DNA of 64,000 nt from Propioniciclava flava (GTDB lineage: Bacteria; Actinomycetota; Actinomycetes; Propionibacteriales; Propionibacteriaceae), in contig NZ_PPCV01000006.1 of NCBI RefSeq assembly GCF_004126535.1, forward strand, positions 124,001-188,000, written 5' to 3'. The notes beneath the pieces were generated by a model, which saw only the letters and a program-made list of their open reading frames with translations, was not told where the DNA came from and did not search any database. Position numbers and translations under genes: made by a program. Positions within the stretch are counted from its first letter, which is position 1; each line of letters starts with the position of its first letter. Positions 16,844-30,350 of the stretch are shown piece after piece.

Positions 16844-17956
16844 ATGAGCCCCCTGGATTTCACCCCATCGGAGCGCGGGTCGCTGGGCATCGAGTGGGAG
16901 GTGGCCCTCGTCGACTCCCAAACGCGCGCCCTCGCCTCGGGTGCCCCGGCCGTCTTGTCACGGCTGGGCGCCACCAAGGACGGCCCCCTGCGCGGGGAAT
17001 ACCTGACCTGCATGGTGGAACTCGTCACCGGCGTGCACAGCATCGTCGGTGCGGCGGTCGCCGAACTCCGCGCCGACCTGGACCGGCTGGCGTCAGCGGC
17101 GGACGCGGAAGGCCTGGCCGTCTACGCGGCGGGCACCCACCCCTTCAGCCGGGCCGCTGACGTGCAGGTGGAGCGAGGCCCCAGCTATGACACCGTCGCC
17201 GAGCAGAATGCCTGGTGGGCGCGTCGCATGTTGATCTGCGGCACCCACCTCCACGTCGGGGTTCCCGATCGCGAGTTGACCATGCCGCTAGTTCACGGGC
17301 TCGCTCAGCTCTCGCCGCTGCTGCTGGCGCTGACGGCATCCAGCCCGTTCTTCGAGGCGGAAGACACGGGGTTTGACTCGCAGCGCACCATGCTGTTCCA
17401 GCAGTTGCCCACCAACGGGCTTCCCCCCGATCTTCACGACTGGACGGCCTTCGAGGCCTATTACGACCAGATCGCCGCAGCGAAGATGGTGTCGGGCCCC
17501 TCGGAGATCCGGTGGGATGTCCGCCCTGCGCCCAAGTTCGGCACGGTCGAACTGCGCGTCACCGACGCGTCCCCCACCCTGACCGAGATCGGTTGCCTCG
17601 CCGCGTGGGCACAATGCCTCACGGAGTACATCATCGACGGGGAACTGTCCGGGGCGCCGCTCCCTTCCCTTGCGCCCTGGTTCGTGCGGGAGAACAAGTG
17701 GCGCGCCGCCCGTTACGGTCTGGCCGCCGACCTCATCACGACCGACGGCTCCCTCCCGATGCGGGAAGCCGTGGCACAGTGGCATACACGGCTTGCACCG
17801 TACGCCGACCGGTGGGGCTGCCGCTCCGCATTGGATCGGGCGCTGGTGTTGTGCGCCGAAGGCAACAGCGCCGAGCGTCAACGCGCCATCGCCGCCGACG
17901 CCGACCTGCTCACCGTCGTTGACGCGGTGTGCGCCGAGACGAAGGAGGCCCTATGA
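16844..17956 (+). CDS. GCS2-family (YbdK-type) glutamate-cysteine ligase
   Basis: A 370-residue carboxylate-amine ligase. The beginning SLGIEWEVALVD carries the acidic metal/ATP residues of the family, GTHLHVGV is the conserved His motif, and RWDVRPAPKFGTVELRV the substrate/ATP strand. Family members join glutamate to cysteine (or another amine) with ATP; YbdK in E. coli is weak. Actinobacterial homologues include EgtA of ergothioneine synthesis, but no egtB or egtD is nearby. The stop overlaps the amidotransferase start by ATGA, so the two act from one transcript. Confidence 0.83.
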   Translation: MSPLDFTPSERGSLGIEWEVALVDSQTRALASGAPAVLSRLGATKDGPLRGEYLTCMVELVTGVHSIVGAAVAELRADLDRLASAADAEGLAVYAAGTHPFSRAADVQVERGPSYDTVAEQNAWWARRMLICGTHLHVGVPDRELTMPLVHGLAQLSPLLLALTASSPFFEAEDTGFDSQRTMLFQQLPTNGLPPDLHDWTAFEAYYDQIAAAKMVSGPSEIRWDVRPAPKFGTVELRVTDASPTLTEIGCLAAWAQCLTEYIIDGELSGAPLPSLAPWFVRENKWRAARYGLAADLITTDGSLPMREAVAQWHTRLAPYADRWGCRSALDRALVLCAEGNSAERQRAIAADADLLTVVDAVCAETKEAL

Positions 17957-18684
17957 AACCGTTCCTGCACATATCGGTCCGCGACCACGATGGCGCGGCC
18001 GAGGCGGAGTTCTTGACCTTGCTGGCGCTCACCGGGCTCCCCAGCGACAAACTCGTTCAGGTTCGCGCCGAGCAGGCGCCCCTGCCCCTCATCGATCCCG
18101 ACGACTTTACGGGCGTCATCATCGGCGGCGGGCAGTTCAACGCGTCCGATGAGGTCAAGAGCGCGACCCAGCTCCGGGTCGAGACCGATCTGGGTCATCT
18201 CGTGGACGCCTCCTTGGCGGGTGGGGTGCCGTTGCTGGGGTTGTGCTACGGCCTGGGCGTGGTGACCTCTCACCTGGGCGGGGTGGTGGATCGCCGCTAC
18301 GGGGAGGGCGCGGGTGCCGTTGCCGTGACGCTCACCGAGGCGGGGCTGGCCGACCCGCTCTTCGAAGGCCTCTCCCCCAGCTTCCGGGCGTTCACCGGCC
18401 ACAAGGAGGCCTGCTCGGTGCTCCCTGAAGGGGCCGTGGTGCTCGCGTCCGGGACGGCCTGCCCGGTGCAGGCCTTTCGGGTCGGTGAGAGCGTGTACGT
18501 GACGCAGTTCCACCCCGAACTCGACGCGGAACGCCTGATTGCCCGCATGGGGATCTACGCCGATGCCGGCTACTTCGATCCCGACGATTTCGACGCCCTG
18601 TCGGCGTCCGCGCGCGCCGCCGACGTGGGCGACCAACCGGCGCTGATCCTGGCGAACTTTGTGGCGCGCTTCGCTCAGCCGTGA
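17953..18684 (+). CDS. Class I glutamine amidotransferase-like protein
   Basis: A 243-residue triad amidotransferase fold with nucleophile Cys98 in LLGLCYGLG and the His187-x-Glu189 pair in QFHPELD. It is a stand-alone domain without a synthetase partner, so it may hydrolyse a gamma-glutamyl bond or supply ammonia to an unlinked enzyme. The 4-nt overlap with the GCS2 ligase suggests it acts on the gamma-glutamyl product, but this is inference from context. The annotation as GMP synthase subunit seen for many homologues is not supported. Confidence 0.8.
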   Translation: MKPFLHISVRDHDGAAEAEFLTLLALTGLPSDKLVQVRAEQAPLPLIDPDDFTGVIIGGGQFNASDEVKSATQLRVETDLGHLVDASLAGGVPLLGLCYGLGVVTSHLGGVVDRRYGEGAGAVAVTLTEAGLADPLFEGLSPSFRAFTGHKEACSVLPEGAVVLASGTACPVQAFRVGESVYVTQFHPELDAERLIARMGIYADAGYFDPDDFDALSASARAADVGDQPALILANFVARFAQP

Positions 18685-18697
18685 GCCGACCCGGGTG

Positions 18698-18994
18698 TCA
18701 GCTCTGAGCGTCGCGGGCGATCTGCTCGTGGTGGCGGACCACCTCGGTGACGATGAACGCGAGCAGCTTCTGCGCGAACTCGGGATCCAGTCCGGCCTCG
18801 TCCGCGAGCCGCCGCAGCCGCTCGATCTGCTGCTGCTCACGCGCCGGATCCGCGGCGGGCAGGCCGGTAGCGGCCTTGAGGTGCCCGACGCGCTGGGTGA
18901 TCTTGAACCGCTCGGCCAGCAGGCAGATGACGGCCCGATCGAGGTTGTCGATACTGGCACGCAGTTCCGTGAGCTCAGCAGGCACCTGGGTCAT
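18698..18994 (-). CDS. Chorismate mutase (AroQ class)
   Basis: A 98-residue all-helical protein covering the whole AroQ fold: LRASIDNLDRAVICLLAER with the first-helix Arg and Asp, FKITQRVGHLKAATGLP with the helix Arg/Lys, and the last helix ending VVRHHEQIARD. It converts chorismate to prephenate for phenylalanine and tyrosine synthesis, presumably as a dimer. Minus-strand TAGGGT lies 7 nt before the ATG, a leaderless arrangement. The gene is convergent with the amidotransferase and divergent from the lipid kinase. Confidence 0.88.
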   Translation of the reverse strand: MTQVPAELTELRASIDNLDRAVICLLAERFKITQRVGHLKAATGLPAADPAREQQQIERLRRLADEAGLDPEFAQKLLAFIVTEVVRHHEQIARDAQS

Positions 18995-19001
18995 ACCCCA
19001 C

Positions 19002-19007
19002 ACCCTA
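19002..19007 (-). promoter_or_regulatory. Putative -10 box of chorismate mutase (leaderless)
   Basis: TAGGGT on the minus strand ends 7 nt before the ATG at 18994. Confidence 0.55.
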
Positions 19008-19031
19008 GCGGCGGCCTGCCGCGCCCCCAGG

Positions 19032-19037
19032 CACAAT
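19032..19037 (+). promoter_or_regulatory. Putative -10 box of the lipid kinase gene
   Basis: CACAAT ends 7 nt before GTG 19045 and overlaps the alternative ATG 19036, favouring the GTG start. Confidence 0.45.
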
Positions 19038-19044
19038 GGTGGGT

Positions 19045-19992
19045 GTGAGCGACGCCGCGTCGGGGACGCTGTGGGCGGTGATGAATCCCGCCGCCCGAGG
19101 GTATGCCGTCATGCGGCGCGTCTTGGAAACGGCCTGTCGCGATGCGGGGCTCCCCGCGCCGGTCATCGCCACCACCACCCCGGAGGCCGACGGCTATCCC
19201 CAGGTGCATGAAGCCGTCGCGCAGGGGGCTCGCGCCGTCGTGGTCGCGGGCGGCGACGGCACCCTGCGGGAAGCGGCCCGAGCCTTAGCGGGGACGGGCG
19301 TCGAACTCGGCATCCTGCCCATCGGGACGGCCAACCTCTTCGCCTACAATCTTCGGCTGCGAACCCGCAAGCCGCTGCTGGCAGTCGATCGAGCCCTCTT
19401 TGCGCCAGCCCGCAGCGTGGACATCGGCTGGGCGAGTTGGCGCGTCCTCGACGAGCGGGGCCACGTCGGGGAGCCGACACCCGAGATGCCTTTCCTCGTC
19501 ATGGCCGGGCTGGGTCATGACGCCGCGACGGTGGGCGCCACCAGCCCACGGCTCAAGCAACGGCTGGGGTGGCTGTCGTACCTGGCCAGCGGAACCCGGC
19601 ACTTGTTCTCTCGTCCTCTGGCCATGCGCGTCTCCCTCAACAACGCACCGGGGCGCCGCTTGACGACGTGGACGCTGCTGGTCGCCAACGCGGGCCATAT
19701 CCCCGGCGGGATCGACGTGTTCCCCGACGCCGTCCTCGACGACGGACGCCTCGACGTCATGGAACTACCGCTGCGCCATCGCACCGAGTGGGGCCCCGTC
19801 GCGTTCGCGGGCCTCACCGGGCACCGGATCGACACGAGAGCCCTGCGCTACACCAAGGTCTCCACGTTGTGGGCGGTGCCGGATCACCCCACGCCCTTCC
19901 ACCTCGACGGCGACGACGTAGGACCGGTCGTTGACCTGCGGATTCGCGTCCAGCACGCCGCCTTGCAGGTGCGTGTTCCGGCGGGTTCCTAG
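19045..19992 (+). CDS. Diacylglycerol/lipid kinase (YegS/DgkB-like)
   Basis: A 315-residue DAGK catalytic-domain protein. VVVAGGDGTLREA (about 66-78) is the ATP-binding glycine motif, and GILPIGTANLFAYNL matches the second family motif except that the usual G-T-G-N-D is G-T-A-N-L. The beta-rich C-terminal domain ends HLDGDDVGPV. It should phosphorylate diacylglycerol or a related lipid at the inner membrane face. ATG 19036 is an alternative start. The next gene encodes an APP1-like phosphatidate phosphatase domain, whose promoter sits on this gene's stop codon. Confidence 0.82.
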   Translation: MSDAASGTLWAVMNPAARGYAVMRRVLETACRDAGLPAPVIATTTPEADGYPQVHEAVAQGARAVVVAGGDGTLREAARALAGTGVELGILPIGTANLFAYNLRLRTRKPLLAVDRALFAPARSVDIGWASWRVLDERGHVGEPTPEMPFLVMAGLGHDAATVGATSPRLKQRLGWLSYLASGTRHLFSRPLAMRVSLNNAPGRRLTTWTLLVANAGHIPGGIDVFPDAVLDDGRLDVMELPLRHRTEWGPVAFAGLTGHRIDTRALRYTKVSTLWAVPDHPTPFHLDGDDVGPVVDLRIRVQHAALQVRVPAGS

Positions 19993-19995
19993 ACT
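19990..19995 (+). promoter_or_regulatory. Putative -10 box of the APP1-like gene, on the upstream stop codon
   Basis: TAGACT starts with the TAG stop of the lipid kinase and ends 7 nt before GTG 20003. Confidence 0.5.
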
Positions 19996-20002
19996 GGCGC
20001 CC

Positions 20003-21178
20003 GTGCCCTTGAACCTCGGCGTGCTCAACGCGCTGCTGCGCGGCCATACCGACCGCGATGAGGAGGCCGCCGTTTTGTCGCTGCTGCGCCAAGCGTCCGG
20101 CCCCGACTTCGATGAGGCACTCAGGAACGTGGACGCGGCCGAACTCTTCGCCAGCCTGGACGGCCGCCTCATCGGCCCCGATCATCGCACCGCCTTGCGC
20201 AACCTGATCCTGGAACGGCTGGATACCCTCTCGATCCCGGCGCTGGCCAACGTCGTCTACGGCTTGCAGGCCGGACACACCGACGGGGCCGACGCCGAGA
20301 CCATCGCCGCGGTCTTCCAGGCGGTGGGCGGGGAACGACTCACCGAACTGAAGAACACCATCAACAACCGACCCGATCATCACGATCTGGAGGAGCTGAT
20401 CTTCTCCGACATCGGCGACCCCGAGATCCGCGACGTCATCGTGGCCCACATCGAGGCCGAGGCCCGCGATGTGCACCCGGGAGAGGTGAAGGTTCTGTGT
20501 GACATCGACGACACCGTGGCCGCCGCGCTGCACGACCGCCGCTTCCCTCGCGGCACCGTCTACCCCGGCGTCTTGGCCGTCTTGGATGCGCTCGACCGGG
20601 GGCCCGATGACGAGGCTTACTCCCTGGGCGACCTGACGTTCGTCACCGCTCGCCCCGGTGACCTTTTCGGGCTGATCGAGAACCACACGCGCGCCACGCT
20701 GCGCCGCGCAGGCATCAAGCACCACAGCGTCCTGACCGGCACCTTCGCCGCCTTGGCCAGCCACGACCTGATGGCGGCCCGCAAGCTGAACAACATCGCC
20801 CACTATCGCCAACTCTTCCCCGAGTACCGGATGGTCTTCATCGGCGACTCCGGCCAAGGTGATGTCACCGTCGGAGAGCTCATTCAAGAACGCTTCGGCG
20901 ACGTCGTGGACGCGGTGCTCATCCACGATGTCGTCGCGACCCCGCCCGACGTTCGCGCCGAACGGGCGGCCCGCGGCATCGTCACCTTCGACACCTATCT
21001 GGGTGCCGCGGTGGAACTGTGCGCGGCCGGGCTCGTGTCCGCGGCCGCCGTGACACGCGTCCACGATCAATCCGTCGAAGGCCTGGACGCCATCACGTGG
21101 GACTCCCCCGACCAGGAACGTCAGGCGCGTGCCCTGTTCGCGGCCGATACCCGACGCATGCACGACGTGCCGGCCTAG
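20003..21178 (+). CDS. DUF2183/APP1-like phosphatidate phosphatase domain protein
   Basis: The 391-residue protein has a helical N-terminal half (to about 155) and a HAD-like C-terminal half. VKVLCDIDDTVAAAL holds the D-x-D-x-T nucleophile motif (DIDDT, 167-171), FVTARP the second motif, KLNNIAHY a lysine-containing third motif, and FIGDSGQGDV the acidic fourth motif. This arrangement is that of the APP1 (DUF2183) catalytic domain of fungal actin-patch phosphatidate phosphatases and bacterial relatives. No signal peptide is visible. Next to a diacylglycerol kinase it could close a phosphatidic acid/diacylglycerol cycle. Its stop shares CTAG with the convergent penicillin-binding protein gene. 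Confidence 0.8.
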   Translation: MPLNLGVLNALLRGHTDRDEEAAVLSLLRQASGPDFDEALRNVDAAELFASLDGRLIGPDHRTALRNLILERLDTLSIPALANVVYGLQAGHTDGADAETIAAVFQAVGGERLTELKNTINNRPDHHDLEELIFSDIGDPEIRDVIVAHIEAEARDVHPGEVKVLCDIDDTVAAALHDRRFPRGTVYPGVLAVLDALDRGPDDEAYSLGDLTFVTARPGDLFGLIENHTRATLRRAGIKHHSVLTGTFAALASHDLMAARKLNNIAHYRQLFPEYRMVFIGDSGQGDVTVGELIQERFGDVVDAVLIHDVVATPPDVRAERAARGIVTFDTYLGAAVELCAAGLVSAAAVTRVHDQSVEGLDAITWDSPDQERQARALFAADTRRMHDVPA

Positions 21179-23061
21179 CGGTTCGCGGCCTCCAGGAAGG
21201 ACACCACCAGCGGTTCGGCGTTCGTCGTCCCGCTGGAGCCATCCTCGGTGAACGCAGCCACCGCCAGGTCGCCTTGCGTCGCGATCATCCAGCCGTGATA
21301 GCGCACCGGCGACCCGTAACTGGCGGTGCCGGTCTTGGCACCCACGGCCTCCCCCGTGATCGTCGACAGCGCTGTATGCCCGCCTTCGGTGACGACGCTG
21401 CGCATCAACGACCGCAGCGCCCCGGCCTCCTCCTGCGTGAGGGGAACGGCGGGCGTCGCCGCCTGCTGTGAAGGCTCCGGCACCAGGATGGGGGTGACTG
21501 TGTGTCCGGCCGCGACGCTGGCCGCCACCGTCGCCATCCCCAGCGGGCTGGCCAGGACTTGCCCTTGGCCGATCATGGACGCCGCGTGGGCCGTCCCGTT
21601 CGCCTCAGCGGGCACCGTACCCAGGAAGCCAGGGATGACGAGGTTGGCCTTCGCCATCAGCCCCAGGCTGTCGGCCGCGGAGACGAGGGCGGCCTGGGGG
21701 ATCGTGTCGCGGGCATTGATGAACGCACTGTTGCAGGAGTAGGCGAAGGCCGTGTGCAGGGGAACCTCGCCCAAGGCGGACCGGGGGTAACCCTGCCAGT
21801 TGTCGAACCGGTAGCCGTCCACGGTGACGCCGTCGGTGCACTGGACGGGAGTATCGGGCCCCAACCCTGCGCGCAGCAACGCAAGCGAGGACACCACCTT
21901 GAAAGTGGAGCCGGGCGCGTACTGGCCGAGCGTCGAGGTGGAGAACCCCTGGGAACCGGGACCGACGGCTGCGGTGAGGATCGCGCCGTCGGAGGGCCTG
22001 ATCGCGACCAGGGCGCTGGCAGGACCAACACCGGCGAGGATGGACTCGGCGGCCCCCTGGAGGTGGGCATCGATCGTCGTCTGGACGTCGGCGCCGTCGA
22101 GGGGCTCCACCCGGAACAGTTCCGTGGCCCGGTTGTCGGCGTCGACGCGCTCGATGACGAAGCCCGTCAACCCGGCCAGCACGTGATTGCGCGCCTCCTG
22201 AAGACCGCCGCGGCCCGCCAGATCTCCCGAGCGGATCGTGCCGCCCGAGGCGTCCACCTGCTCGGCGGTGGCATCGCCGACGACGCCCAGCAGCGGACGC
22301 GCGAAACTGGACGTTCGACCCAGCGGGAAGGTCGTCGCGATGGCGCGGACGCCCGCGAAGTCGGTGGCTCGGCGGGCCAGCGCAGCCTCGGCGGGATCAC
22401 CGCGCCGCAGGATCCGGGCCTCGATGAAGGCCTTGGGGCCCGCCCCCTGGACGCGAGCGGTCAAGCGCTCAGCATCGATTCCCATGAGGTCAGCCAGCGG
22501 ACGTGCGCTGGCCACCGCGGACTCTGGCGTCGTCAAGGTCTTGTCGATCCCGACCCGGTAGGCGGACGTGTTGCCAGCCAGGATCTCCCCCTGTTGGCCG
22601 AGAATCGCGCCGCGGACCGCTGAGAGGCGGGTCGCTCGTAGCCGGTCCGTCGCCCCCAACGTGGGGGCCACCAGGGTGGGGGTGAACTCCGCAGCCCAGT
22701 CGGGCCCCTTCGTGCGATGCAACCGCAGCGCGGTGGTGTACTCCCAGGGATCCTTGCCCACGTGGATCTCCCAGCGCCACGTGAGGTCGGCTCCCAACGA
22801 GCCGTCGCTTTGCGAGGTGAGTGGTCCCACGCTCACGCTCGGCCGTAGGGAACCCATCCCGGCGTAGATCCGCGTCAGTTCCGCCTGCGCCCCGGGCGTG
22901 ACGAACCAGGAATCCTCCAGCGTCCCCGACGCCAAACCGGCAGCGATCGCGTCGGCCTGTTCGTGGGCTCGCTCACCGGGCAGGTAGGCGAACCACCACA
23001 CCAGCCCGCCGGTCACCGCCAGCAAAACGGCAGCCAACGCCAGCGCGAGCCCGCGTTTCAT
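21175..23061 (-). CDS. Class B penicillin-binding protein with NTF2-like (MecA-N type) domain
   Basis: A 628-residue transpeptidase: N-terminal membrane anchor (4-25), an NTF2-like domain (about 30-130, as in MecA/PbpA families), a dimerisation/pedestal region, and the transpeptidase domain with S385-T-F-K388, S442-C-N444 and K576-T-G578. It cross-links peptidoglycan stem peptides outside the membrane. Actinobacterial homologues with this layout are related to low-affinity PBPs such as PBP2a, though affinity cannot be predicted. It lies directly upstream-overlapping nothing; guaB3 ends 2 nt before its start, so it may be the last gene of the guaB-guaB3 transcript. Confidence 0.88.
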   Translation of the reverse strand: MKRGLALALAAVLLAVTGGLVWWFAYLPGERAHEQADAIAAGLASGTLEDSWFVTPGAQAELTRIYAGMGSLRPSVSVGPLTSQSDGSLGADLTWRWEIHVGKDPWEYTTALRLHRTKGPDWAAEFTPTLVAPTLGATDRLRATRLSAVRGAILGQQGEILAGNTSAYRVGIDKTLTTPESAVASARPLADLMGIDAERLTARVQGAGPKAFIEARILRRGDPAEAALARRATDFAGVRAIATTFPLGRTSSFARPLLGVVGDATAEQVDASGGTIRSGDLAGRGGLQEARNHVLAGLTGFVIERVDADNRATELFRVEPLDGADVQTTIDAHLQGAAESILAGVGPASALVAIRPSDGAILTAAVGPGSQGFSTSTLGQYAPGSTFKVVSSLALLRAGLGPDTPVQCTDGVTVDGYRFDNWQGYPRSALGEVPLHTAFAYSCNSAFINARDTIPQAALVSAADSLGLMAKANLVIPGFLGTVPAEANGTAHAASMIGQGQVLASPLGMATVAASVAAGHTVTPILVPEPSQQAATPAVPLTQEEAGALRSLMRSVVTEGGHTALSTITGEAVGAKTGTASYGSPVRYHGWMIATQGDLAVAAFTEDGSSGTTNAEPLVVSFLEAANR

Positions 23062-23063
23062 GG

Positions 23064-26660
<3,597 letters not shown>

Positions 26661-26667
26661 GCGGGCG

Positions 26668-26673
26668 AGTGTA
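26668..26673 (-). promoter_or_regulatory. Putative -10 box of the TIGR01777 gene (leaderless)
   Basis: TACACT on the minus strand ends 7 nt before ATG 26660. Confidence 0.5.
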
Positions 26674-26683
26674 GACCGCCTCG

Positions 26684-28087
26684 TCAGGCTCCGTGCCACA
26701 AAACGGTCTGAAGCGCGTTCCACGTCAGGAACGCCATGGCGAAGCCCGCTACCCAGCCGCGTTGCCGAACGGTGAGGGGACCCAGGCCGAGCAGCGCCAG
26801 GCTCCAGGGCAGGTACCACGGGTGCATCGACTGCCCCAGGATCGCGACCGCAAGTGATCCCCAGCCCACCGCCGCAACGGGACGATCGCTGAAGCGCACC
26901 ACCACCCAGCCCAGGACGCCCAGCACGGCGACATTTGAGCTGAAGCCCACCACAGCCCGGAATGCGCTCGGATCGGCGCCTGCCCACGCGATGAGGTCCC
27001 CGCCCCATCCCGACACCAGCGCGAAGGGGGCAGGCGTCCCCGCCGCGCCCATGAGGGTCAGCCATTCGGTCCAGCCGAACCCCTTCCCCGAGGCCACGCT
27101 CACGGTCACGAAGGTCGCCACCGCGATAGCGGTCACGATGACGGTGCGCCGCGCATAGGGCCACAGCCGGGCAGGCAGGGGCGTCGAGCGCAGTGTGGCA
27201 AGAAGCGGCAGGCCCGCCACCGCCAAGACCGTCAGGCCGCCCTGCTGCTTCAACGCCATCGACAGCCCGACCAGCATGGGGGCGAGCGCCCAGGTCAGTG
27301 CACGTGAACGCCACGGATCGCGGCACTGGATGCCGACAACGGTCACATAGATCGCGAGCACCGATACCCCGGCCATGAGGGCGTCGTTGTGCGCACCGCC
27401 GATGAAGTGGATCACCAGGACTGGGTTGAGCGCCCCCCACCACCACGCACGAGCGGTCGCGTCCGCGTCCTGGGGGGTGAGGAAACGGGCGATGCGAGGG
27501 GCACACGCGGCGATGAGGACGACTCCGACGAGGGCGGGGATCCGCATGGCCACGATGGACCAGTAGGCGTGGTTGCCGGTGGCCGCGACGACAGCCTGGT
27601 TGACGAGCAAGCTCACCGCCGGATAGGCGACCCCATGCCCGCGCCACAGAGGATCCACCGACGAGCCGAACGGCCCGAAAGCCGAGCCGAGGCCCTGACG
27701 GTAGACGGATCCACCCTGGTTCTCGATCCATCCCGAATCGGCATACAGCACCGCATCGCCCGACAGCACGGGCGGGCACAGCAGCAGCGGCAGGGCCCAC
27801 AGCGTCGCCAGCAGCCAAGGGCGGGTCAGGGGCGTCCCCCCGGGACGCAGGCGCATCTGCCACCACACAGCGCACAGGGAGGCGACGCCGACCACGATCG
27901 CCACGCGGTTCCAGGGCAGCGGGAGGGAGTTACCGATGGCGTCTACTGCGGGCTCGAGCCATCCGTAGCGGTTGAAGGCGAACTCAGGATGGGCGGATCC
28001 CCACGCGACGAGCAGGCTCGCGGTGAACCCCACCGCGGCCGCGACACCGAAGCGGACGCCAGGACGCCGGTGTGATCCGTCTGCCAC
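26684..28087 (-). CDS. MptB-like polyprenol-phosphomannose-dependent mannosyltransferase
   Basis: A 467-residue GT-C integral membrane protein with about 12 to 13 helices. [11 protein letters not shown] in a loop and the late [12 protein letters not shown] motif are hallmarks of the MptA/MptB alpha-1,6-mannosyltransferase family, which build lipomannan-type backbones on the outer membrane face from polyprenyl-phosphomannose. I choose GTG 28087, preceded by GGGAGGA at good spacing; an in-frame ATG at 28147 has no such support. Acceptor and polymer are unknown outside the Corynebacteriales. Confidence 0.83.
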   Translation of the reverse strand: MADGSHRRPGVRFGVAAAVGFTASLLVAWGSAHPEFAFNRYGWLEPAVDAIGNSLPLPWNRVAIVVGVASLCAVWWQMRLRPGGTPLTRPWLLATLWALPLLLCPPVLSGDAVLYADSGWIENQGGSVYRQGLGSAFGPFGSSVDPLWRGHGVAYPAVSLLVNQAVVAATGNHAYWSIVAMRIPALVGVVLIAACAPRIARFLTPQDADATARAWWWGALNPVLVIHFIGGAHNDALMAGVSVLAIYVTVVGIQCRDPWRSRALTWALAPMLVGLSMALKQQGGLTVLAVAGLPLLATLRSTPLPARLWPYARRTVIVTAIAVATFVTVSVASGKGFGWTEWLTLMGAAGTPAPFALVSGWGGDLIAWAGADPSAFRAVVGFSSNVAVLGVLGWVVVRFSDRPVAAVGWGSLAVAILGQSMHPWYLPWSLALLGLGPLTVRQRGWVAGFAMAFLTWNALQTVLWHGA

Positions 28088-28180
28088 CTGCGACTCCTCC
28101 CACACTCGACGACGGGGCCCCAGCGTAGCGGGCACGCCTGCGCCCATCGCAGCCCTCCACGAGGGCTGTCCCCAGAGACA

Positions 28181-28215
28181 ACTCAGGCCCCCGCGCCATG
28201 CGCGAGGGCCTGAGT
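28181..28215 (-). terminator. Hairpin terminator of groES-groEL
   Basis: Stem ACTCAGGCCC / GGGCCTGAGT extended by CGCG/CGCG across one mismatch, loop CCATG, 35 nt past the groEL stop on the minus strand. Confidence 0.75.
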
Positions 28216-28249
28216 ATGAATCTCAGCCGGTGAGGGGCCGGATCAACGA

Positions 28250-30170
<1,921 letters not shown>

Positions 30171-30264
30171 GATGGTGCCCTTTCTGCGTGTGGACCCCGG
30201 TGTCGGGATCCGATGACGGATCTTCGATTGCGCCGCCCAGGCGTCGTCGCGGTGCCGCCGTGGG

Positions 30265-30291
30265 CTAGCAGACTCGATGAACGAGTGCCAG
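30265..30291. promoter_or_regulatory. Second, degenerate CIRCE-like element
   Basis: CTAGCAGAC-N9-GAGTGCCAG matches 6/9 and 7/9 positions of the CIRCE half sites and covers the predicted transcription start of groES. Confidence 0.45.
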
Positions 30292-30296
30292 ATACG

Positions 30297-30325
30297 ACTG
30301 TATCCACGCGCTGGCACTCGTTCAA
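30297..30325 (-). promoter_or_regulatory. groES promoter
   Basis: Minus-strand TTGAAC, 17-nt spacer, TACAGT. The -35 box is inside the N9 spacer of the upstream CIRCE, so HrcA binding would block RNA polymerase. Confidence 0.75.
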
Positions 30326-30337
30326 CCCGAGTGCTAA
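30311..30337. promoter_or_regulatory. CIRCE operator (HrcA site)
   Basis: CTGGCACTC-N9-GAGTGCTAA: the right arm is a perfect CIRCE half, the left has two mismatches, with the exact 9-nt spacing. The hrcA gene is not in this window. Confidence 0.88.
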
Positions 30338-30350
30338 TCCTGGCCCCGGA

